This document shows, piece by piece, positions 56,976 to 64,000 of a stretch of DNA of 64,000 bases (within the stretch, counting starts at the first letter, position 1; the number at the start of each line of letters is the position of its first letter). Source of the stretch: Bog-366 sp963722555 (GTDB lineage Bacteria > Acidobacteriota > Terriglobia > UBA7540); NCBI GenBank assembly GCA_963722555.1, contig CAVRNQ010000007.1, positions 2,480,001-2,544,000 on the forward strand, read 5' to 3'. The notes under the pieces were generated by a model. The model worked only from the letters and a program-made list of their open reading frames with translations. It did not search any database and was not told where the DNA came from. Both the position numbers and the translations under genes were made by a program.

Positions 56976-58106
56976 TTAGATTCGAACAAACGTCCGCTGC
57001 CGGTACATGTAATACAGGCCGCCCCAGAGGATTCCGACTGCTCCGCCCGCCACCAGGAAGTCCCCGAACATTCCCAGATGTTTTGCCAATCCTGCGAACA
57101 TCCCAGTGCTGATCTCTTGAAAGTTGAAGAAGTCCGGGGCCAGGTAGGCGACGATGGCATTCATGCCGATGACGGTGAAGAAGAATGCCCAGCGCCGGTA
57201 ACCCAGGACGTCGATGACATAGAAGAACAAGGCCAGCAGCAGCAGGCACCAACCGCCCGCCCACAGCACCATGGAGCTCGTGAAGAGGTGCTTGATGATC
57301 GGGAAAATGAAACTCCACAACCACCCGGCCAGCAAACATCCCACGCCCGCGCCTGCCAGCAGCAGTGCTTTGCGCGTCCCCGCGAGCTTCGACCGCAACA
57401 AGTGCCCGGCCAGCACGCCCATCAGCACCTGCGCGCCGAAAGCCAGGCTGCTCAGGATCCAGGTATAGGGGGTGCCGTCCTGGAAATGGCCGAGCAGCGC
57501 CTTGTCAATATACATTGCCAGGTTGCCGTCCGGCGTGAACACCCCGGCCCCGTGGCCGGGAACCGGAATAAACCTCATCAGCGCCCAGTACCCCACCAGC
57601 AGTGCTCCCCAGAGCGCCGTCTGCCAGCGCACCGGCAACTCCACCAGGGCGATGGACGAAATCAAGTACCCTGCGGCAATGGATTGCAGCGTGTTGCTAT
57701 AGAGCTGGAGGTTGTGGAGGTCAAACGCCAGCAGGTGCCCTTGCGCGATGGTGCCCAGAACCCACAGCAACGCCACCCGATAAATCACTTTGCCGTAGAT
57801 GCTCCCGCGGCGGTCGCCACGCTCCACCCGTTTGCCAATCGAGAAAGGCATGGCGACTCCCACGATGAACAGGAACAAGGGCATGATGAGATCCCAACCC
57901 ACAAACCCGACCCATTCCACGTGGTCGAACTGCCGTTCCAACCAGGGTGGGAGCGGGTTAGAGAATAGCCGGCAGATCGCCATCACGAACGGTCCGCCGC
58001 CCGCAATCCAGAACATATCGAAGCCGCGCAGGGCGTCAACGGACATCAGGCGCTGGGCGGGGGGGACGGCGTGCAGCCCAGCCTTTTCAGGCTTGTCTTG
58101 GTTCAT
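56976..58106 (-). CDS. NagX/HGSNAT-like membrane acyltransferase (DUF5009-type)
   Basis: Start at ATG 58106, with GGGAG upstream; about 376 residues, some 10 membrane helices. It opens RLMSVDALRGFDMFWIAGGGPFVM and continues GFVGWDLIMPLFLFIVGVAMPFSIGKR, the diagnostic region of heparan-alpha-glucosaminide N-acetyltransferase-like proteins in bacteria. Later helices include GNLAMYIDKALLG. Bacterial homologues such as NagX support amino-sugar use or acetylation of surface glycans across the membrane. Precise substrate unknown. Surrounded by repeats, no operon partner. Confidence 0.8.
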   Translation of the reverse strand: MNQDKPEKAGLHAVPPAQRLMSVDALRGFDMFWIAGGGPFVMAICRLFSNPLPPWLERQFDHVEWVGFVGWDLIMPLFLFIVGVAMPFSIGKRVERGDRRGSIYGKVIYRVALLWVLGTIAQGHLLAFDLHNLQLYSNTLQSIAAGYLISSIALVELPVRWQTALWGALLVGYWALMRFIPVPGHGAGVFTPDGNLAMYIDKALLGHFQDGTPYTWILSSLAFGAQVLMGVLAGHLLRSKLAGTRKALLLAGAGVGCLLAGWLWSFIFPIIKHLFTSSMVLWAGGWCLLLLALFFYVIDVLGYRRWAFFFTVIGMNAIVAYLAPDFFNFQEISTGMFAGLAKHLGMFGDFLVAGGAVGILWGGLYYMYRQRTFVRI

Positions 58107-58299
58107 CAAGGTGCTCCCTTTTAGGCTCAGAATCGTCGGGCCGGCTTGGCTAACCCGGCAGCAGCCCCCGAATGGGTGCGGAACCCATCCGCCGCGCCGC
58201 AGGCTTTCGGGGCTTCCCTTCCAGGCACTCGGCGAGAGTGCCGTATATCCTTTTTTCTCGAGCATTTCAAGCCCTAATTCCCGCACCCTCCTTCAACCC

Positions 58300-58620
58300 C
58301 ATCGACGGCGCCTCAGTGCTCAACACAGGTTTGAGTGTGGCGAATATCCCCAGCGGACAGTCCCTGGAGCCCGCGACCACGACGGCTACGGCCTTCTTGA
58401 GGGCTACCACCCCCAGGGGCGATAAAATAAGGGGGCGACGCCACAGGTTCAAGCCCCGATAGGGGCGGTATAGTGTGGCCCACGTTCTCCGCTGACCCGC
58501 CGCGCGCGGGCGAAAGCCGTGGGAGTGCGAGATTCAGATGATTATGAGCCGCGGGAGCGGCGACATAAGAGCTAGGGCCGACCCTGACGCGGTTATGTCG
58601 CCCCTGCCGGGGCTGGTCTG
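58300..58620. repeat. Palindromic intergenic repeats (GATAGGGGCGG / CCCCTGCCGGGGC type)
   Basis: Within the roughly 1080-bp gap there are dyads AGGGCTACCACCCCCAGGGGCG, GCCCCGATAGGGGCGG, and GACATAAGAGCTAGG...TTATGTCGCCCCTGCCGGGG. They resemble repeats found between genes in other acidobacteria. No reading frame of substance overlaps them. Confidence 0.5.
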
Positions 58621-59094
58621 CAAAGCATGGGGATTACGCGTACCTACGCTTCGCACGGAATCTGCAAACGATTGCAATATTGAACCGCAAAGGTTGGAGG
58701 TCAATCTGGACCCGATGACGGACAAAGACCAGGAACTTTTTGCTTGACAGGTCCCAGTTTCAGTGGTAACTCTTCCCCGTGGTGCCTACCCTATCCTAAT
58801 TTTAGGTCGAGATTTCCCCCCTCGGTTCGGCGCGGGGAGGGAGGTTTTTGGCGATGTTTCGCAAACGGTTGCAAGGTTGGCATCTTTGTGCTAGCGAATA
58901 GGGATATAGATTTTCTTCCCTCCCGAGGCCAGCGACTGGCTGCACTACGGATTAAGGAGATTGCGAGAAGTAGTTCAGAGGCTGTCGCGCGTATGTTATC
59001 GGTCGGTCGAAGATTGAAAACGGAAAGTCCGGTTAAGAAGGAGGTCCACACGCAGTGGGTGGGAAACAAGGCCATCCACCTCTGTTCTCGTCCA

Positions 59095-59181
59095 GCGCTT
59101 CCTTTAAAGGTCGATTTCCAGGAATCGCGGGTCACCTCCGAGGGTAGCCTGTTTCTCGTGCGGGAAGTGGACCAACGGTAA
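59095..59181 (+). pseudogene. Remnant of an IS1380-type transposase N-terminus
   Basis: The frame ending at 59181 reads ALPLKVDFQESRVTSEGSLF then LVREVDQR and stops. This is the typical start of IS1380-group transposases (VDF...TSDGGLLLVREVDxR). Nothing of the rest remains, because the M14 gene begins 8 bp later. The upstream 300 bp in the same frame do not look like coding sequence. Not a fragment of the intact IS1380 gene at 49.7 kb, whose N-terminus is different. Confidence 0.6.
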
Positions 59182-59189
59182 AAATCCTC

Positions 59190-60392
59190 ATGTTGGCACT
59201 GTTGCTACTGGCGGCCAGTATCAGCGCGAATTTCGAGGGCGGCAGCCTTGATCAAGTAGAGGTGCTCTCGCCGACGCACCTTCGCTGCGGCGTCAAAGGG
59301 GAAGTCGATCAGGATCAGCGCAACCGCCAGGCAAGCTGGTTTTACTTCCGTCTGGACAGCGCCGCTGGCCGCCAGGTCAGCATTGATCTGGTTAACCTGC
59401 CGGGAGAATACGACTACCGGCCGGGGAACCTCGACATCAACGAGCACACTCGTCCCGTCTATTCATACGACCGCAAGAACTGGAAGCACTTTGCTGACGA
59501 TGAGGTGGAGTGGAACGACCGGGAAGTCTCCCTACGCTTGAGGTTACGTCCGGTGCGAAACAGGGTCTGGATCGCGCGCTGCGTTCCCTACTTGGAGTCT
59601 GATTTCAACCGCCTGATGCGCGAGATGCGCGGAAATCCGTACCTTCGGCGTGACGTCATCGGAAAATCCGTGCAGGGCCGGGACCTGCTGCTGTTAACCG
59701 TCGCGAGTTCGCGAGCGCCGGAGGCCTCGAGGAAGGTCATCTGGCTGATGGCCCGCCAGCACGCCTGGGAGGCGGGCACATCCTGGGTGATCGACGGAGC
59801 GCTACGGTATCTGCTTTCTTCCGATCCCCAAGCCATTCGGCTGCGGAGCGCGTATGTCTTCAAGATGTTGCCAATGTGTGATCCGGACGGCGTGGTCCGG
59901 GGCGGCGTGCGGTACAACCTGCACGGGTACGACCTTAACCGGAATTGGGACGCCTTCGACGCGAGGCTGAGGCCCGAGATTTTTGCCGAGCACCAGGCAA
60001 TACTCGGATGGCTAGATGCCGGCAATCGTATCGATTTCTTCCTCAACCTCCACAACACGAACGAGGACTATGTCGAAGGGCCACTTTCGGAAGGTGGCCC
60101 CACCTTGCGTCAGCTCGGCGAGCGTTTTGCTCGCTTATTGTCGGATCGCACCAGCTTCTACTCGGCCTCAGGACCGCGCGATTCTTTGCCCCCCGGAGTC
60201 CTGTTCACGAAGGGGCGAATTTCAGCTGATCCATCGCTGTTTCGAGAGCGCAAACTTCCGGCTTTTCTTCTCGAACTGGGCGTGCAGTACAACCCCAGCC
60301 TGAAGCGCCTGCGGACGGTTGAGGACTGGCGCGATTTCGGCCGGGCGCTGGTCCAGGTTTTGGGAAAGTTGCAGGAAATCACTGATGATTGA
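59190..60392 (+). CDS. M14 zinc carboxypeptidase with cytosolic-carboxypeptidase-type N-terminal domain
   Basis: 400 residues. The N-terminal beta domain (residues about 14-130: FEGGSLDQVEV, RQASWFYFRLDSAAGRQVSID, RPVYSYDRKNWKHF) matches that of CCP/Nna1-type carboxypeptidases. The catalytic domain has RQHAWEAG (His-x2-Glu zinc), DLNRNWD (substrate-carboxylate Arg) and FFLNLHN (third zinc His), plus FLLELGVQYN with the general-base Glu. A short hydrophobic start (LALLLLAASISA) suggests export. Bacterial members may trim peptides; the substrate is unknown. The IS1380 remnant ends 8 bp upstream, and there is no good ribosome-binding site. Confidence 0.82.
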   Translation: MLALLLLAASISANFEGGSLDQVEVLSPTHLRCGVKGEVDQDQRNRQASWFYFRLDSAAGRQVSIDLVNLPGEYDYRPGNLDINEHTRPVYSYDRKNWKHFADDEVEWNDREVSLRLRLRPVRNRVWIARCVPYLESDFNRLMREMRGNPYLRRDVIGKSVQGRDLLLLTVASSRAPEASRKVIWLMARQHAWEAGTSWVIDGALRYLLSSDPQAIRLRSAYVFKMLPMCDPDGVVRGGVRYNLHGYDLNRNWDAFDARLRPEIFAEHQAILGWLDAGNRIDFFLNLHNTNEDYVEGPLSEGGPTLRQLGERFARLLSDRTSFYSASGPRDSLPPGVLFTKGRISADPSLFRERKLPAFLLELGVQYNPSLKRLRTVEDWRDFGRALVQVLGKLQEITDD

Positions 60393-60611
60393 TCCCGATA
60401 AACAGTGGTGTTTCGGAATCGCAGGATCCCGGGATGGGCTGCGATGCGGCAACCTCTGCTCGCTGCTGGGGGCCGCGTCGGGGCAAAGTCTGGCAGTTCG
60501 TCAAGCGTTGGTAGTGTCAAAAGGTCAATGAAAACCCCACTGAGAAACGCTTAATTGAGGATGAGCAGAAAGACTCCGGCGGGGAGTGCCACATCTGCAA
60601 GGGAGAGACTT

Positions 60612-63600
60612 ATGAAACACTTATTCTACGTGAAACAAGTGTTGCTTGAGCTTGTCGTATTGTCGCTGATGGCAACGGGCCTGCAGGCGCAATCGTTTAC
60701 GGCTCTCAACGGTACCGTTGAGGATCCGGTCGGTGCCGTCATCCCAGGTGCCACCCTAATACTTGAAAACGTTGATACGCATGTCCGCCGGACGGCAATC
60801 TCGGACGAAAGCGGACGTTATGCGTTTGCGCAGGTGGCCCCTGCGAACTACACGATCATTGCCAACGCGCAGGGTTTCGCCAGCGTGAGGGTCGAGAACG
60901 TGCATCTGTTCGTCAATACTCCGGCAGAGATCGTTGTCCACTTCAGAGAGCTGGGAACCCTGACACAAAGCGTCGTCGTCAAGGCCGAACTTGCCCCTGT
61001 CCCCATCGACGCTTCCCTCGGCAACGTCGTGGGCACGCGACTGATAACACAGTTGCCGCTGGAGGGCCGTAACGTCGTGGGTCTCCTTTCGCTTCAACCG
61101 GGCGTGACGTTTATCGGAGGAGACACGAGCGATGACCGCAATGGTTCGGTGAATGGCGGCAAGAGTGACCAGGCGAATGTCGTTCTTGATGGCATCGACG
61201 TCAACGACCAAATAAATCGGCAGCCATTTACGAGCGTTCTGCGGATGACGCTGGACTCGGTCCAGGAATTTCGCGTAACGACGACGAATGCGAATGCGGA
61301 TCAGGGGCGAGGCTCCGGCGCGTATATCGCTCTGGTAACCAAGAGCGGGACAAACGACCTCCACGGCTCGCTATACGAGTATCACCGAAATACGATCACA
61401 ACCGCCAATTCGTTCTTCAACAACTCGGCAGGGGTCCCTCGTCCAAAGCTGCTCCGCAACGTTTTTGGCACGTCACTCGGCGGCCCGGTGATTAAGAACC
61501 GCTTTTTCTTTTTTCTGAATTACGAGGGCCGGCGCGACGCCAGTGAAGCTACAGTCTTGCGCGAGGTCCCGTCAGCCGACTTACGGCAAGGGATTCTGAA
61601 ATACGAGCGCCCGGACGGGACGGTTGGCGTGCTCAACCCGGAGGACCTCAAGGGGATCGATCCGGGCGGGATTGGTCCTGACCCGGCAGTGTTAAAGGTG
61701 TTTCAATCCTACCCGCAGTCGAACGATGTCACAGTAGGGGATGGCCTTAATGTGCTGGGGGATCGTTTCGTGGCTCCGACCCCCGTCCGCTGGAACACCT
61801 ATATTGCCAAGTTCGACTACACCGCCGGCAGGCACTCCTTGTTCTGGCGCGGGAATCTGCAAAACGATAAATCGTCATCGGACCCGCAGTTTCCTGGCTA
61901 CCCGGGGAGCGTGAATCTCAATAATTCCAAGGGGTATGCTACAGGCTATACCGTAATCCTGCAACCGAACCTGGTTGCCACACTTCGCTACGGGCTGACC
62001 AGACCGGGCGTTGAGGCGACCAACATGCAGACGGCGCCGATGGTTACGTTTCGGGGGTTCGACAGCCTTTACAGCCAAGCGCTGGGCTCCTCCGACATCG
62101 TTCGAACACAGCACCTGACCCAGGATCTCAACTGGGTTCATGGCAGCCATACCATCCAGGTCGGGGGTACCGAGCGGTGGATCCGGGATGGGTCCAGAGA
62201 CTTCAGTAACTCCTTTTCCAATGCGGAAACCGATGCTTCATGGATGGATAATACAGGATTATCTGCAGGCGTGCCGGATCTGGCCCCGTCCTTCAGAGGT
62301 GCTTTCAATGATGCAGACGCGGCTGTGTTGGGCCTCGTCACAAGGCAATATTCCAACTACAACTATGACATCAACGGCAAGCTGCTCCCGCAGGGCGCCC
62401 CGGTGCTACGTACGTTTGCCGCCCAGGAGTACGAGTGGTACGTGCAGGATACTTGGCGCGCGACCCGTGGGCTGAACATAACGGCTGGGCTTCGTTACTC
62501 GCTGGAGCCGCCTTGGTACGAAGCGAATCACCAACAAGTCTCAATGATTCCGAACATGGCCCAGTGGTCTAACGAACGGAATCAGCTTGCCGCCGAGGGC
62601 CGTTCGCAGGCTGAGGCGGGGACGGTCGCGTATGTCGCAGCGAACAGCGCTCAAGGCGGCCCCCTGTATCCATACCATAAGAAGAACTTTGCACCGCGAT
62701 TGGCGCTGGCATACTCACCTCAATCGAGCGAGGGGTGGCGTAAATGGCTGTTTGGTGGACCGGGAAAGACTGTAATCCGCGCCGGCTCGGGCATGTTCTA
62801 TGACATGCTTGGTTCGGGAGTCCTTCACCAGTTCAACTCGGTGGCTCCGGGGTTTTCCGTGTCTATGACGAACTCTGCAGGCGAGCTGAATGCAGTCACC
62901 GCCCCGCGCTTCACGAGTGTGACCGGGATCCCTGCGCAGCTTGTTCAACCTGCTCCGCAGGGCGGGTTTCCTGTGCAGGCTCCGGACGCGTTCGCCATTA
63001 CCCACGCGATTGATCCCACCATCAAGCCTCCTTACACGGTGAACCTGGACTTCAGCGTGGGCCGGGAACTGCCCGGCGGGTTTACAGTGACTGGATCCTA
63101 CGTGGGCAGGCTTTCTCACCGCTCCTTGGTCTTTTCGGATCTTGCCCAGCCAACAAACCTGGTCGACCCGGCATCCGGCATGACTTATTTCCAGGCCGCC
63201 GATAAGCTGATTCTCTACGAAAATGCAAACACGCCGGCCTCGGCAGTCCCCGCGATCCCTTTTTGGGAGGACCTCTGGCCAGGTGCCGCCGGCAACGGGC
63301 TCACAGCCACTCAGGCGATCTACAACGTGTACCAAGGCTGGGGTCACGACGGCACTGACGCGCTAAACGATATCGACCACAACTGCTCCCCCAGCTGCAG
63401 TAGGCTCGGCCCATATGCCATGTTCAATCAACAGTACTCCTGGCTTTCTGCGTACCGGTCCATCGGATGGGGGAGTTATCACGCGCTGCAGTGGACCGTT
63501 CGAAAGCGCTTTGGCCAAGGTGTGCAGTTCGACTTGAATTACACGTGGTCAAAATCAATGGATCTGGGATCGCTGGCTGAGTGGCAGAGGGACTGGAACC

Positions 63601-64000
63601 AGAACGGAAATATCATAAACGCGGACAATAAGTGGCAGAACAAGGCCGTTTCGAACTACGACATGACGCATCAGTTTAACGCAAACTGGCTCCTCCAAGC
63701 GCCGCTGGGCCGGGGCAGGAAGTTTCTAGGCCACATCAACCGCCCGCTGGACGCACTCATCGGAGGCTGGCAATTAGCTGGCCTGTGGAGGTGGACAAGC
63801 GGTCTCCCTTACGGCGTCGATAACGGACGGGCTTGGCCCACCAGCTGGAACAATCAAGGCTTTGCGACACAGATAGGACCCGTTCCGACGCCAAGGACCA
63901 CGCGAAATGCTCCTGCGGTCGCCGGCCCGGGGGGACCCAACATCTGGCCAGATCCGGCGGCGGCTTTGGCTGCCTATGCGCAAACGCTGCCGGGTCAGGC
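60612..64000 (+). CDS. TonB-dependent receptor, Oar-like (3' end outside window)
   Basis: ATG 60612 with GGGAGAG upstream; open without a stop for 1129 codons to the end of the window. Signal peptide (LELVVLSLMATGLQAQ), then a carboxypeptidase-regulatory-like Ig domain (NGTVEDPVGAVIPGATLILE, AISDESGRYAFAQVAPANYT), a plug domain (NVVLDGIDVNDQINRQPF, EFRVTTTNANADQGRGSGAY) and barrel strands such as HGSLYEYHRN, FGTSLGGPVIKNRFFFFLNYEG and NITAGLRYSLEP. This architecture is greatly expanded in acidobacteria. Such receptors import large or chelated molecules with TonB energy. The ligand is unknown. Another 100-200 residues are expected beyond the window. Confidence 0.9.
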   Translation, partial: MKHLFYVKQVLLELVVLSLMATGLQAQSFTALNGTVEDPVGAVIPGATLILENVDTHVRRTAISDESGRYAFAQVAPANYTIIANAQGFASVRVENVHLFVNTPAEIVVHFRELGTLTQSVVVKAELAPVPIDASLGNVVGTRLITQLPLEGRNVVGLLSLQPGVTFIGGDTSDDRNGSVNGGKSDQANVVLDGIDVNDQINRQPFTSVLRMTLDSVQEFRVTTTNANADQGRGSGAYIALVTKSGTNDLHGSLYEYHRNTITTANSFFNNSAGVPRPKLLRNVFGTSLGGPVIKNRFFFFLNYEGRRDASEATVLREVPSADLRQGILKYERPDGTVGVLNPEDLKGIDPGGIGPDPAVLKVFQSYPQSNDVTVGDGLNVLGDRFVAPTPVRWNTYIAKFDYTAGRHSLFWRGNLQNDKSSSDPQFPGYPGSVNLNNSKGYATGYTVILQPNLVATLRYGLTRPGVEATNMQTAPMVTFRGFDSLYSQALGSSDIVRTQHLTQDLNWVHGSHTIQVGGTERWIRDGSRDFSNSFSNAETDASWMDNTGLSAGVPDLAPSFRGAFNDADAAVLGLVTRQYSNYNYDINGKLLPQGAPVLRTFAAQEYEWYVQDTWRATRGLNITAGLRYSLEPPWYEANHQQVSMIPNMAQWSNERNQLAAEGRSQAEAGTVAYVAANSAQGGPLYPYHKKNFAPRLALAYSPQSSEGWRKWLFGGPGKTVIRAGSGMFYDMLGSGVLHQFNSVAPGFSVSMTNSAGELNAVTAPRFTSVTGIPAQLVQPAPQGGFPVQAPDAFAITHAIDPTIKPPYTVNLDFSVGRELPGGFTVTGSYVGRLSHRSLVFSDLAQPTNLVDPASGMTYFQAADKLILYENANTPASAVPAIPFWEDLWPGAAGNGLTATQAIYNVYQGWGHDGTDALNDIDHNCSPSCSRLGPYAMFNQQYSWLSAYRSIGWGSYHALQWTVRKRFGQGVQFDLNYTWSKSMDLGSLAEWQRDWNQNGNIINADNKWQNKAVSNYDMTHQFNANWLLQAPLGRGRKFLGHINRPLDALIGGWQLAGLWRWTSGLPYGVDNGRAWPTSWNNQGFATQIGPVPTPRTTRNAPAVAGPGGPNIWPDPAAALAAYAQTLPGQ

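Noticed and set aside
56883..57968. A 361-codon plus-strand ORF rich in Gln/His/Arg
   Set aside because: It lies antisense to the NagX/HGSNAT-like membrane protein and reads like a mirror of its codons.
58744..59094. Plus-strand ORF start upstream of the IS1380 remnant, with TTGACA at 58744
   Set aside because: Only the last 29 or so codons look like transposase; the first hundred do not, and the -10 partner (TAACTC) is weak.
1..64000. CRISPR arrays, tRNA and rRNA genes
   Set aside because: No regularly spaced direct repeats with unique spacers and no tRNA- or rRNA-like sequence was recognised by eye. The clustered repeats are palindromic REPs, not CRISPR.

Overview
The window looks like chromosome from a GC-rich, free-living Gram-negative bacterium, most likely an acidobacterium. 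The main clues are a large Oar/CarboxypepD_reg-type TonB-dependent receptor, a PEP-CTERM protein, a bactofilin, a futalosine-pathway MqnD homologue, LpxD, citramalate synthase (CimA), an IS1380 transposase, and intergenic spaces packed with palindromic repeats. Taxonomy is inferred from gene content only; no rRNA or tRNA gene was found.

Layout. 1-5.6 kb: end of an aldo/keto reductase, SAM hydrolase, secreted amidohydrolase, bactofilin and a methyltransferase-like protein. 5.7-9.1 kb: a REP/RAYT locus. An intact REP-associated tyrosine transposase and a truncated copy of its 5' end bracket a translationally coupled operon of a PEP-CTERM protein and a secreted sedolisin. 9.1-12 kb: a NarL-type two-component pair. 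12-25 kb: mostly housekeeping genes (zinc-ribbon membrane protein, HEAT protein, mqnD, two overlapping MetE-like genes, MFS transporter, aldolase, YjbQ, HemW, threonine aldolase). 25-36 kb: two copies of a small TA-flanked MITE-like element, each joined to the same nested palindromic repeat. Between them lie a TPR protein, MeaB, an MBL hydrolase, mtnP-pfkB (methylthioadenosine salvage), a glycosyltransferase, dapF, a secreted methyltransferase and an amino acid permease. 36-49 kb: M61 peptidase-plsC, tdh-lpxD, cimA, PilZ, an atypical LuxR regulator, a tyrosine recombinase, a CCA-adding-type enzyme with an unusual Pro/Ala/Lys tail, and a Tat-exported PHP protein. 49-56 kb is the accessory region: IS1380 transposase, a stand-alone BRCT protein, an unrecognised putative DNA-binding nuclease beside a tail-anchored protein (both in visibly AT-richer DNA), and a frameshifted second RAYT. 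56-64 kb: two half-size EamA transporters, a NagX/HGSNAT-like membrane acyltransferase, an IS1380 remnant, an M14 carboxypeptidase and the 5' part of the TonB-dependent receptor, which runs off the window.

The most noteworthy points are: the RAYT/REP system, with several GTAG-headed palindrome classes; the MITE plus nested-repeat composite; the putative SANT-like/zinc/PD-(D/E)XK protein with its membrane neighbour; the MetE-like pair in which one partner has lost most of its zinc site; and a LuxR regulator lacking its phospho-acceptor aspartate. No CRISPR array was seen.
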